Shown here: positions 27,779-35,731 of the stretch, piece by piece
Layout: each line of letters opens with the position of its first letter
How positions within the stretch are numbered: position 1 is the stretch's first letter
NCBI RefSeq assembly: GCF_002237595.1
Contig: NZ_CP022529.1
Location: 4,092,001-4,156,000, forward strand
Length of the DNA stretch: 64,000 bases
Origin: Labrenzia sp. VG12
GTDB lineage: Bacteria; Pseudomonadota; Alphaproteobacteria; Rhizobiales; Stappiaceae
Direction: 5' to 3'
Position numbers and translations under genes: made by a program
The notes under the pieces: generated by a model
What the model saw: the letters and a program-made list of their open reading frames with translations, nothing else
The model's database searches: none
Told to the model about the DNA's origin: nothing

Positions 27779-28867
27779 TTAAACCGTCTGGCTGGCCTCG
27801 ATCAGCTTGCGGGTGAGTTCCTTCTCGCAGCTTTCCAGGTCCTTTTCCGCGGCCTGGCGCGCCGTGCGGCCTTCCTGTGCAATCCGGATGGAATCCTCGA
27901 TGGTACCGATCAGGTTCTGGTGCGCCGATTTGATCGCTTCAATATCGTAGACGCCCCGCTCCAGCTCGGTGCGGATTTCGGCATTGCCCTGACGCAGATT
28001 CTCGGCATTTGCCTTGAGCAGATCGTTGGTCAGGTCATTTGCCTGGCGAACCGTCTTGCCCGCGTCCCGAGCCCGCGCAATGGTCACGGCCTGACCGAGC
28101 TGAATTTCCCAGGCCGGAATGGTGTTTCGGATCGTGCTTTCGATCTTCAGGATCAGGCCCTGATCATTGTCCTGGATCATTCCGATGGACGGCAACGACT
28201 GCAGGGTGACCTGCCTTGTCAGTTTGAGATCGTGCACCCGGCGTTCCAGCATGTCACGGGCAGCGCCGAACTTGCGAAACTGTTCCGCCGCAAGATCATC
28301 GCCCCGCTCCGCAGCTTCCCTGAGCTTTGGCAACTCCACGTCATTCCAACGCCGAAGGGCTTCCTCGCCCGCGATGATGAAGGCTCCGAGATCGTTGTAG
28401 CAATTCACCGCCTCCTTGTAGAGCCGGTCGAGCAGCTCCGAATCCCGCAACAGTTTTCCCTTGTGGTCCTCCAGCCTGTTGGTCATGGTCGCCACCTGGG
28501 ACCGCACGGTCTCGTATTTCTGGATCGCCCGGGCAACCGGCGTCATCTTGGAAAACAGCCTGGACAGCCAGCCCTGTTCCCGTGTCAGTTCCGAAACATC
28601 GAAACCGCGGATCTCCAGAACCATCTCGTTGAGAACTTCACCGGCCGGCCCGGTGTCCTTGTTCTTGACGCCTTCCAGCATCTTCCGGGAGACCTGCTGC
28701 ATGCCGGACTGGGCCGTTGAACCGAACATCATGATGCTCTGGGTGTCCTCCCGATCAATCAGCGCGATCTTTTCGTCGATCTGTGATTTCTCCGTGGGTG
28801 CCAGAGCGCCATAAACGGTCAGTTCGGTCTTGAGGTCCTGCCTTTGGGCGAGGTCGGTTGCAGCCAT
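27779..28867 (-). CDS. telA: TelA family (toxic anion resistance) protein
   Basis: 362 residues, almost wholly helical, with SIMMFGSTAQSGMQQVSRKML, the typical TelA start, and long amphipathic segments through RGDDLAAEQFRKFGAARD and TVRQANDLTNDLLKANAE. Members are linked to tellurite and other stress resistance, but their biochemistry is unresolved. The ATG at 28867 has AAGGA nine bases upstream; TTG two codons earlier is an alternative. Last gene of the six-gene operon, 2 bases after xpaC. The xpaC-telA pairing is also seen in Bacillus subtilis (xpaC-yaaN). Confidence 0.93.
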   Translation of the reverse strand: MAATDLAQRQDLKTELTVYGALAPTEKSQIDEKIALIDREDTQSIMMFGSTAQSGMQQVSRKMLEGVKNKDTGPAGEVLNEMVLEIRGFDVSELTREQGWLSRLFSKMTPVARAIQKYETVRSQVATMTNRLEDHKGKLLRDSELLDRLYKEAVNCYNDLGAFIIAGEEALRRWNDVELPKLREAAERGDDLAAEQFRKFGAARDMLERRVHDLKLTRQVTLQSLPSIGMIQDNDQGLILKIESTIRNTIPAWEIQLGQAVTIARARDAGKTVRQANDLTNDLLKANAENLRQGNAEIRTELERGVYDIEAIKSAHQNLIGTIEDSIRIAQEGRTARQAAEKDLESCEKELTRKLIEASQTV

Positions 28868-28869
28868 GA

Positions 28870-29481
28870 TCAAAGTCCTTCAAAATTCAGTCGTTTGGTA
28901 AGAACGGAAATGTCGACATCAAGATCGAGCCGGTCGGAGGCAATGAGGATCTGTTTCATTTCTGTCGAGGTTTCCAAGGCCTTCTCGAGAAGGTCCAGAA
29001 ACTTTCCGTCCAGTTCTTCGCATTCAGCGGCCGAATGGGTCCGGGCATAGTTTTCGGAAATCCGCGCGATTCCCTTCAGATAGACGGACAGGAACTTCTG
29101 CCCTTCTCGGACCTTGGCCGGGTCGGCTTCCACGAGATCCACAATCTCTGCAGCCTTTCGCGTGAGTTCCGTCATGAGCCGGGTCGGGCCTTCGGACGGG
29201 ATCTGAAGATTGGCCGTTTCGATCCGGGCAATCTTGCCGCGCGCATCGGCAATCAGTTTCTGAAAATCCTCAAGATCCCAGCCGGCGGGCGGCCGAAACA
29301 CCGGCACGGTTATGAAATCGGCACCAAACGCCAGATGCGCACCGGCAAATGCTCCCAGGCCGAAGAGCACCGCCTTTGGAACCGGATAACCCGCGCCATA
29401 ATAGGCGAGGAAGACAACGGCTCCGCCAGCAAGACCTGCAACCGGTCCTCGCCAGGCCAGCCTCTGGGAAAGACCGCTCAT
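28870..29481 (-). CDS. XpaC-like protein (5-bromo-4-chloroindolyl phosphate hydrolysis family)
   Basis: 203 residues. N-terminal membrane hairpin (PVAGLAGGAVVFLAYYGAG and VPKAVLFGLGAFAGAHLAFG), then a cytoplasmic helical region with LIADARGKIARIETANLQIP and FLSVYLKGIARISENYARTH. This matches the XpaC family (PF10112). The family name comes from an indirect phosphatase phenotype in Bacillus; no catalytic motif is visible here. Its start overlaps the upstream Coq4-like gene stop by 4 bases and telA follows after 2 bases, so the products are probably made together. Confidence 0.85.
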   Translation of the reverse strand: MSGLSQRLAWRGPVAGLAGGAVVFLAYYGAGYPVPKAVLFGLGAFAGAHLAFGADFITVPVFRPPAGWDLEDFQKLIADARGKIARIETANLQIPSEGPTRLMTELTRKAAEIVDLVEADPAKVREGQKFLSVYLKGIARISENYARTHSAAECEELDGKFLDLLEKALETSTEMKQILIASDRLDLDVDISVLTKRLNFEGL

Positions 29482-30113
29482 TTGATCTTCTTCCAGTCAC
29501 TGTCGCGTCCCTCCGGCCTGGTCAGCGCGGCCGCGTCGACACCGCCGACATCAGTGTCCAGGCGACCGGTGGCCGGCCCATCCGGGCGCAGCATCTGGAT
29601 GTGCCGGTTGACCGCCCGCAGCCGCACCGTATCGACACCGGTCAGCTTACGCAGGTCGCCAAGTTTCATGTGACCGGCACGCTCGAAGGGAAAGTCTTCC
29701 AGCGCGATCTTGCCTTGCTGGCGCCCTTCGGCAACGCCGAGCCGCCACGACACGAGGTCTTCGTGGGAGAAGGCATAAGGGTGCGGATACAGCCGAACGG
29801 AGGCGAATTCGAAGACCTTTTCCTGCCAGGTCCGGAGTCTTTGCGTTGCGCCCATGGTGAACCCGATCACGAAGGCTTCGTCCTGTGTCGTCAAACCGCG
29901 GCCCAACAGGACATGGACCGCGTCATGCCGTGCCAGCGTGATCGCACCGGGAAGTGCGACGGGGGAGCTCGGGTTCTCGATCAGGCGGATAATCCGGGGT
30001 ATGGCATCCGGCGGCGCGGCCGGCAGGCTTCTAAGAACCTCTTCGAGGGTCAAGTGGTCGTTGTCCAGGCCCGGGTTCCAGTGGCGCCAGTTGAGGCTTT
30101 CGCTTGCACGCAT
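29478..30113 (-). CDS. Coq4-like protein with HDxxH-x11-E metal motif
   Basis: 211 residues. His63-Asp64-x-x-His67, then Glu79 after eleven residues, reproduces the zinc-site spacing described for the ubiquinone-biosynthesis protein Coq4 (HDxxH-x11-E). The surrounding helical pattern (ALPGAITLAR before it; FVIGFTMGATQRLRTWQEK after) also fits that fold. It is not next to any ubiquinone gene but sits between an OmpA-like gene and xpaC, with 3 and -4 base junctions. The C-terminal 40 residues are polar. The link to Coq4 is by motif only; a role in quinone metabolism is not implied. Confidence 0.6.
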   Translation of the reverse strand: MRASESLNWRHWNPGLDNDHLTLEEVLRSLPAAPPDAIPRIIRLIENPSSPVALPGAITLARHDAVHVLLGRGLTTQDEAFVIGFTMGATQRLRTWQEKVFEFASVRLYPHPYAFSHEDLVSWRLGVAEGRQQGKIALEDFPFERAGHMKLGDLRKLTGVDTVRLRAVNRHIQMLRPDGPATGRLDTDVGGVDAAALTRPEGRDSDWKKIK

Positions 30114-30116
30114 TTT

Positions 30117-30590
30117 CTAACCTCCCCGTTCTGCCTTGAACATGGCCTCGACGCGGGCGAGCCGCCGTTGATAGGCCCGTTCGGCTTCGCCATCTCTCTT
30201 TTCGAGCGGCTCGGTTCCACCAGCCGCCGAAACCGCAACCCGGCCACCGGCGATACCCAGACCGATCAGCTCGGCCTTCACGGCCTGAGCCCGTTCAAGC
30301 GCGAGTGTCTGGTTGGCCGCGGTATCGCCGATCGTGCCCGTATGGCCTTCCAACTCCACGATCAGGCCCTCATCCAGTTGCAGCCGGCGCGCAATCTCCG
30401 CCGCCTTGGTCGCGAAACCGGGCCCCGGCTGGATGCCGCGTGCGAAGCCGATGACGATCACGTCGTCAACGGCATCCGTACGCTGCCAGGCGTCGACCGC
30501 CACCACCCCGGCAAAGGCCAGGAAAACAACGATCCCGAGGAAGGACCTCAGGCCGACGCGCCGTTGCGCCTTAGTTGAAGGAACCGACAT
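30117..30590 (-). CDS. Membrane-anchored OmpA-like protein
   Basis: 157 residues. One N-terminal helix (LRSFLGIVVFLAFAGVVAVDAW) places the rest in the periplasm. The remainder is an OmpA-type domain: VELEGHTGTIGDTAANQTL, LERAQAVKAELIGLGI and a terminal RRLARVE matching the NRRVE helix. Such domains bind peptidoglycan diaminopimelate. The start at 30590 has GGAGAG in front and overlaps the VWA gene by 20 bases. It probably tethers the complex of this operon to the cell wall. Confidence 0.82.
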   Translation of the reverse strand: MSVPSTKAQRRVGLRSFLGIVVFLAFAGVVAVDAWQRTDAVDDVIVIGFARGIQPGPGFATKAAEIARRLQLDEGLIVELEGHTGTIGDTAANQTLALERAQAVKAELIGLGIAGGRVAVSAAGGTEPLEKRDGEAERAYQRRLARVEAMFKAERGG

Positions 30591-31407
30591 CGAAACTCTC
30601 CGTCTCGGCGAGCACGCTCTCCAGACCGGCATTCAGCTGTGCGGCATTCATGGCGGACTTGTAGAGAATGCGCCCGTCCTGGTTCAGGATGTGTCCCTCG
30701 CCAATGCAGAACCCGATCGTGTGAATGGTGACCGGCGTCTTGTCGACGACCAGCTCCACGATCCGCGACAACTCGTTCTCATCCGTGGCTGCGCCGTCGG
30801 TGACAACCACGATGTTGTATTCCCCATACCCGAGCTGGCGTGCGGCCTGCTGCTCGAGGGAATAGGAGGCCTGGAACAGGGCATGTCCGAGCGGCGTCCG
30901 GCCACCAGGCTGTATGCCCGTGATCTCGGCCGCGATCGTCTCCCGGTTTCCGGCGCCCAGCGGCACCAATTCCCGAACACCGTGATTGTCGAACACCAGA
31001 ACGCCGACGTTGTCGTTCGGCGGGATCAGATTGACGAATTCCGTCAACGCCGTTTTTGCAACGGTCATCTTGGAAGTGCGTTCTGTGCAGTCGGTCTCGC
31101 CCATCGAGCCGGAACCGTCAAAGACGATATAATAGTTCTTGCGCAACAGGTCCGTGGACACCTCTTGTTGCGTTTCACCGTCTCGAGTGCCCCACGTCAT
31201 CAGGGTCGCAAGTTTCGGTTGATCGGTCGGGAACCGGTTCTCGTAGTCGCGCAGCGTCATGCCGCCGACCTGCAACTGGTTTTCCTGTTCCTGCGCGGTC
31301 GATCCAGAACCCTGCGCGGCTTGGTTGTTGTCGTTACATCCCCAGACCAGGAGCGCAAGTGCGGTCACCAACGTCGCGCGGGTTGCGCGTGGCGTCAAAG
31401 TCAGCAT
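30571..31407 (-). CDS. von Willebrand factor A domain lipoprotein
   Basis: 278 residues. The signal peptide ends with the lipobox LVWGC, so a lipidated Cys at about residue 24 is expected. The VWA domain has an intact MIDAS: DGSGSMGETDC (DxSxS), then GGRTPLGHAL carrying the Thr, and VVTDGAATDE carrying the Asp. VWA domains bind partner proteins through a metal ion. An extra N-terminal segment precedes the domain (GGMTLRDYENRFP). The 3' end overlaps the OmpA-like gene, and it begins 19 bases after the binding-protein gene. Confidence 0.87.
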   Translation of the reverse strand: MLTLTPRATRATLVTALALLVWGCNDNNQAAQGSGSTAQEQENQLQVGGMTLRDYENRFPTDQPKLATLMTWGTRDGETQQEVSTDLLRKNYYIVFDGSGSMGETDCTERTSKMTVAKTALTEFVNLIPPNDNVGVLVFDNHGVRELVPLGAGNRETIAAEITGIQPGGRTPLGHALFQASYSLEQQAARQLGYGEYNIVVVTDGAATDENELSRIVELVVDKTPVTIHTIGFCIGEGHILNQDGRILYKSAMNAAQLNAGLESVLAETESFDVGSFN

Positions 31408-31426
31408 TTTCCTATCTCCCGTTCCG

Positions 31427-33142
31427 TTAGTCGAGAGCGATGAAAACATCGCTTTCCGCTTCGACCTGGACAATGCGCAGCACAACACGCATGTTGCTCA
31501 GCCACTCTTCCTTGGTCTTGGGCGCACAGGGCAGGGTGTTCTCGCACAGCCCCGTCTTGGGTTCTGAAAACCCGTGACCGACCAGCGCGAACTGCGACGG
31601 ATCCATGTAGAAGCCTTCCGTTTCGGCCAGCTCGATCAGGCCGGAACGCACCTTGCCTGCGCGATTGTAGGAAAGGTTCTTCGCACTCTGGGCAATTCGT
31701 GACAGCACCAGTTCATCTGCACCGTCCTTCTGCTTCTTCAGGTAGCCAAGAGGATCCGCATGCCCTTCGATCGTGATCAGGGCACCGCCATAGGTGGCGG
31801 ACAGATCGATCGCCTTCAAGAATGGCTCGCGGTAGAGCGCGATTGGGAAGTCCGACTGATTGGGTTTGAAGTTCAGCTCGAACTGGAACAGCGTTCCGTC
31901 ATCCAGCCCGCCTTGAGCTTGCAACTTGGTGACCGTCTTGGCCACGGCGGTTTCATCGAACCGTGCCTGTGCAGCCTGGGAGGCCGCGTCCCCGATTGCA
32001 CTCAGGGTTTGCGGCGGTCCGGCAATTTCCTGGACTTTGCCAAGCATGCCCAGCGCAATGTATTTCGGCTGGATGCTTTCGTTCAGGCGCGAGAAGCGGC
32101 GCTGATAGGCGGGATCGCGGAAAAACTGGATGTTTCCATTCTCGCCGACGGTTTCTGCATCCGCCCAGAGAGCCTGCGCATCGGCAACGGCGCTCGCGTC
32201 GTCCAGGAGAATACCCGCTGCCGCCGTAAACAGATCCGTTGACCGCTTGTCCTGCTGGCGGGCGATTTCGCGAACCTCAGCCTCACTTGCAATAAGCGCT
32301 TCCACAAAGGCATTCACCGTGTCGGGAGCGGCTTCCAGAAAATCCGCACGAACAAAATAGGCATCGGCGATCACCCGGTTGGCCGTCTTGGTCGAAAGCA
32401 GGATTTTGGCTCCCTTGAGACTGCCTTCGGATCCCGTACCGACGGAACCGCCGCTGGTCAGCGCAAGCGCATCAGGAATGATCACCATGGCCGCGTCAGC
32501 GGCACCTTCCAGAAGTGCCGTATCCGGCGACGATGCCGACAGGCCCGTCAGGTCCTCTGTCCAGACGATGTCGATGTCATCAGGGGTCAATCCGGCGTCC
32601 GTCAGGATGGTCAGCAGGTAGTCGATATGCGGACCGTACCGCTGAACTGCGACGCGCTTTCCCTTCAGGTCCGCCGGTTTTTCAATCCCCGAACCGACCA
32701 CAAGAGCATCGCCGCCCGCAGACCAGGAATGCTGGTAAATCGCAATCATCCGCGTGCGGGGGTCGGCGTTCGTGAGTTCCACGGCCAGGTTGGCCATACC
32801 GACCGTTGCGCGCAGGAATGGGCTTTCACAGGCCATGTAGCCACGCAATTGCCCCGTAAAGTCGTCCTGCCGGACCAGATCGACGCTCAGGCCGGCATCG
32901 CCAAAGGCGCCGCTGCGGCTTGCACTGGCCGAATTGTTGTTCGCATGGATCGTCACGATGTCGGCACCCCAGGTGATCAGGGGTACGGTCAATTCGTTCC
33001 CGGGACGACAGTCCCGAATGGCAGTGTCGGACAGACCCGCCAGGGGCGGGCTGTCGACGGCATCAAAGGCCTGCGCAGATGACATGGCTGCAACCAGCGC
33101 TGTAGCTGCACCCAGTTGGCGAAGAAACACGAAATGAGCCAT
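31427..33142 (-). CDS. Periplasmic substrate-binding protein fused to an OmpA domain
   Basis: 571 residues. Signal peptide to about AQAFDA. Residues 30-330 resemble NMT1/NrtA-type solute-binding proteins (LITWGADIVTIHANN, ADLKGKRVAVQRYGP, DYLLTILTDAGLTPDDIDIVW). The last 150 residues form an OmpA-type domain (LITIEGHADPLGYL, LSYNRAGKVRSGLIEL, LVGHGFSEPKTG, RVVLRIVQV). No ABC permease or ATPase gene is nearby, so this is more likely a sensor or scaffold than a transporter part. AGAGGGG precedes the ATG. First gene of the TelA operon. Confidence 0.87.
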   Translation of the reverse strand: MAHFVFLRQLGAATALVAAMSSAQAFDAVDSPPLAGLSDTAIRDCRPGNELTVPLITWGADIVTIHANNNSASASRSGAFGDAGLSVDLVRQDDFTGQLRGYMACESPFLRATVGMANLAVELTNADPRTRMIAIYQHSWSAGGDALVVGSGIEKPADLKGKRVAVQRYGPHIDYLLTILTDAGLTPDDIDIVWTEDLTGLSASSPDTALLEGAADAAMVIIPDALALTSGGSVGTGSEGSLKGAKILLSTKTANRVIADAYFVRADFLEAAPDTVNAFVEALIASEAEVREIARQQDKRSTDLFTAAAGILLDDASAVADAQALWADAETVGENGNIQFFRDPAYQRRFSRLNESIQPKYIALGMLGKVQEIAGPPQTLSAIGDAASQAAQARFDETAVAKTVTKLQAQGGLDDGTLFQFELNFKPNQSDFPIALYREPFLKAIDLSATYGGALITIEGHADPLGYLKKQKDGADELVLSRIAQSAKNLSYNRAGKVRSGLIELAETEGFYMDPSQFALVGHGFSEPKTGLCENTLPCAPKTKEEWLSNMRVVLRIVQVEAESDVFIALD

Positions 33143-33646
33143 TTTTCCCCTCTGACGCGGTTTCGGGTCGAACGGATGGGCCGGATTGGTTTCCGCGGCA
33201 TTTTCAAACATCCATCCAGTCGAACAAATTTTCCGCTTGCTTCGGCAATATTTATCTATGCTATTTACCGAAAGCTTGGGTATTCACAAGATAAATTTCA
33301 AGAAATTCCATAAAAACACAGCTCAAAAAATGAGTGCTTTTTTGAGATCATTAATGTTTGAAATGATATAGTCTCGCTGCGTCACTTTTAGTATTTAGGT
33401 ATGATTAAGAAGTGAAGCGGTCGAATTGGATTGAACTAGGATTTACAAACTTCATAAGGCGCTTTGCTTCCGGGATGGACGCTGTACACGTTGGCGACGC
33501 AATAAAATTTCCAACTTCCTTTACGCGAACAATGAACGGTTCGCGCACTGACACTGCTGCCGGCACGGCCTGGCTCAGCACCAAGACCTGCCAGGTTGGG
33601 CGTTGCAACCTCGCAGGCCGTGTCAAGGTCCCCGGTGGCGCCTGCC
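33143..33646. other. Non-coding stretch upstream of the TelA operon
   Basis: Roughly 500 bases without a supportable gene. The part from 33220 to 33420 is clearly richer in A and T than its surroundings and contains a 9-bp inverted repeat. It should hold the promoter of the six-gene leftward operon. Short open frames here have poor codon use and no ribosome-binding site that I trust. Confidence 0.55.
33322..33346. repeat. AT-rich inverted repeat, possible operator or terminator
   Basis: CTCAAAAAA (33322-33330) and TTTTTTGAG (33338-33346) form a perfect 9-bp inverted repeat. A shorter alternative pairs CTCA with the loop's TGAG. It lies about 180 bases upstream of the binding-protein start. 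Confidence 0.5.
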
Positions 33647-33853
33647 TCAGTAATCGCCGAGCTTGATGTCCCGGGAGTAGTCTTCGCCCTCGACCTCCTT
33701 GGTGACAGCTTGGCCGCAAATGGTGGCGCCGCGCGTGGCGTCATAGGTGAGGGAGGGGGAACCGGCCAGTTGCCAGCCCTTGTTAAGGGCCTGGGTCACC
33801 CGGTGGCAGAATTCGCTGTCGTCGACACCGGTGATGAAGCGATAGAGTTTCAT
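33647..33853 (-). CDS. DUF1737 domain protein
   Basis: 68 residues, the full domain: MKLYRFITGVDDSEFCHRV, ALNKGWQLAGSPSL and GATICGQAVTKEVEG. This is the DUF1737 pattern (PF08410), small proteins widespread in proteobacteria whose function is unknown. CAGGGAC lies upstream of the chosen ATG; a longer in-frame reading adds an unrelated Arg-rich tail. It lies alone between the TelA operon promoter region and the lysR-type gene. Confidence 0.8.
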   Translation of the reverse strand: MKLYRFITGVDDSEFCHRVTQALNKGWQLAGSPSLTYDATRGATICGQAVTKEVEGEDYSRDIKLGDY

Positions 33854-33976
33854 GTCTGTCCCTGTTCCGTCAGATCGTTGCCAACGGCCTTCCGCCGCCA
33901 GCCCGGCCCTGCATGTAGCCGGTCCAGCCCGGGACCGTCCAGACTTATCGGACACGTTCTGCATCAACACCCGTGT

Positions 33977-34879
33977 TCAGCCCTCCAGAAGTGGTGGCAG
34001 TTCCCTGCCCAGAAAGGCGATCAGTCGCTGCACGGGGGGGAGAACGCCCGTCCGGGAGGGCATCAGGAGGCTGATTTGCGGGGTTCCGGCTGTCCAGTCG
34101 GGCAGGACCCGCACCAGATAGGCTGTTCTTACCTCCTCCCGGCACACATAGGCCGGAAGAGCAACGATCCCCAGCCCGTCCGAGGCCGCCTGTTTCAGCG
34201 ACACCATGTCCTCGCTGCGCAGGCGCTCGCCATAGTGGACCGTTGCCGCGGCACCCTGGCCGTCGCGCAAAGTCCATTTGCCGCCCGAGGCCTGCCAGCC
34301 CATGGTCAGACCGGCGAGACCCTCAAGGTCTTCTGGCCGGTCCGGATGACCATTCTTTTCCAGGAAACCCGGAGAGCAGAACAGATGCCAGGCGACGGTG
34401 GCCAGACGTCGCTGAACCAGACTTGAATCCGGCAAGGTCTCCATGTGCCCGCGGATTGCAAAATCGACGCCCGCGCCCAGCACGTCGACCAGCTGGTTGG
34501 ACACCTGCTGCCTCAAGGCGACCTGGGGATGATCGGTCAGAAAGCGCGAGAGCAGCGGCCTCAGTCCGAACTGGGCCATTCCGACCGAGCAGCTGAAACT
34601 GACCGTACCGGCAACCTGGCTCGACTTGTGTCGCACCGACGCTTCGGCGGCATCCAGGTGCTGCAGCGCCTGTTTCGCATCGTGAAAGTAGTCCCGGCCG
34701 ATATCCGTCAGGACCAGACGCCGGGTGCTGCGCAGCAGCAACTTGACACCAAGGCTCCGTTCGAGCTGCTGCACATGGCGGCTGAGTTTCGACTTGGGAA
34801 TGCCGAGCGCTCTGGAGGCGGCCGAAAACCCGCCTTTTTCGGCAACCTGGACGAAGTACCGGGCACTGTTCAGATCCAT
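33977..34879 (-). CDS. LysR-type transcriptional regulator
   Basis: 300 residues. The N-terminal winged helix spans residues 1-60 (FVQVAEKGGFSAASRALGI, KLSRHVQQLERSLGVKLLLR), followed by the usual two-lobed effector domain (VDFAIRGHME, ASDGLGIVALPAYV). Within the family it is closest to the CrgA/AaeR-like branch that lacks large inserts. It is divergent from the isochorismatase-like hydrolase gene, with a near-perfect 22-bp palindrome in between, so it probably controls that gene and itself. The effector is unknown. Confidence 0.93.
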   Translation of the reverse strand: MDLNSARYFVQVAEKGGFSAASRALGIPKSKLSRHVQQLERSLGVKLLLRSTRRLVLTDIGRDYFHDAKQALQHLDAAEASVRHKSSQVAGTVSFSCSVGMAQFGLRPLLSRFLTDHPQVALRQQVSNQLVDVLGAGVDFAIRGHMETLPDSSLVQRRLATVAWHLFCSPGFLEKNGHPDRPEDLEGLAGLTMGWQASGGKWTLRDGQGAAATVHYGERLRSEDMVSLKQAASDGLGIVALPAYVCREEVRTAYLVRVLPDWTAGTPQISLLMPSRTGVLPPVQRLIAFLGRELPPLLEG

Positions 34880-34899
34880 TTGACCCGCATCTCCAGACT

Positions 34900-34921
34900 A
34901 TTGTCCCATTAATGGAACAAT
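34900..34921. promoter_or_regulatory. Probable LysR-type operator
   Basis: ATTGTCCCATT facing AATGGAACAAT is a 22-bp inverted repeat with 10 of 11 pairs matching. It contains the T-N11-A LysR core and lies 21 bases upstream of the lysR-type gene start, in the divergent intergenic region. Confidence 0.7.
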
Positions 34922-35053
34922 CTTTACCAACATCGTTGTCTTCTTTCCAGACTGTTCCGTCCTTAGGTTGAAAACAGCCGACAAACCATCGGCCGCGCGA
35001 GAACCGTAGCGACTGGCGATCTCGTTCGACCGGCAGATGAAAGGACCAAAGGA

Positions 35054-35695
35054 ATGACCTCACACATCAACCCCGCCCCCCTGACGCAAGACAACGCCGC
35101 CCTGGTACTGGTCGATCACCAGGTCGGTCTGATGACGGGCATTCGCGACTACTCGATTGCGGACCTGAAGCACAACATCGTCGGCCTGGCCAAGGCTGCC
35201 AAAGTGCTGGGTCTGCCCATCGTCGCCACGACCACCTCCGCCGACTCGCTCTGGGGTCCTGCCTTCCCGGAACTCACCGAAGCGCTCGCCGGCGAGGAGT
35301 TTATCGACCGGACGACCGTCAATGCGTGGGACGATGCCCGTGTTGCCGACAAGATCAAGGCAACCGGCCGCAAGAAACTCATCTTCGCCGGTGTCTCCCT
35401 GGAAGTCTGCGCGGCTTTTCCGGCCATGCGCGCGCTCAGAGAAGGATATGAAGCCTATGTCGCTGTCGACGCCTGCGGCACATTCAACCAGACCAAGCGC
35501 GAGACCGGCCTTGCAAGGCTCGTGCAAAGCGGCGTTGTCATTGCCGACGGAGCCAGCCTGATGGTCGAAATTCTGGGCGACAATGCACGGCCCGAGGCCT
35601 GGGGTGTCTATGAAGCGCTCAGCATGGACTGGGCAACGCTCGTTGGCCAGGTGCGCAACAGTGTTCCCCAAGCTCTTGCGTCTTCGGCTGCCTGA
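35054..35695 (+). CDS. Isochorismatase-family cysteine hydrolase
   Basis: 213 residues. The triad positions are visible: Asp in LVLVDHQVGLM, Lys in the RKKLIFAGVS segment, and the nucleophilic Cys in GVSLEVCAAFPAM, with the preceding cis-peptide region intact. DACGTFNQTKRETGLARL is typical of the YcaC-like group of unknown substrate. Nicotinamidase activity is unlikely because the metal-binding His set is absent. AAGGA lies eight bases before the ATG. Expression is probably under the divergent LysR regulator. Confidence 0.88.
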   Translation: MTSHINPAPLTQDNAALVLVDHQVGLMTGIRDYSIADLKHNIVGLAKAAKVLGLPIVATTTSADSLWGPAFPELTEALAGEEFIDRTTVNAWDDARVADKIKATGRKKLIFAGVSLEVCAAFPAMRALREGYEAYVAVDACGTFNQTKRETGLARLVQSGVVIADGASLMVEILGDNARPEAWGVYEALSMDWATLVGQVRNSVPQALASSAA

Positions 35696-35701
35696 GAAAA
35701 G

Positions 35702-35731
35702 ACTGACCGGATCTGAACAGGTCCGGTCAGT
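35702..35731. terminator. Bidirectional terminator overlapping the GST stop
   Basis: ACTGACCGGA / TCCGGTCAGT is a perfect 10-bp stem. On the minus strand CTTTTCTC follows. The right arm contains the stop codon of the GST gene, and the hairpin also lies 6 bases past the hydrolase stop. Confidence 0.78.

Noticed and set aside
33412..33666. An open frame of 84 codons on the plus strand beside the DUF1737 gene
   Set aside because: No ribosome-binding site, no domain features, and it overlaps the 3' end of the supported DUF1737 gene on the opposite strand.
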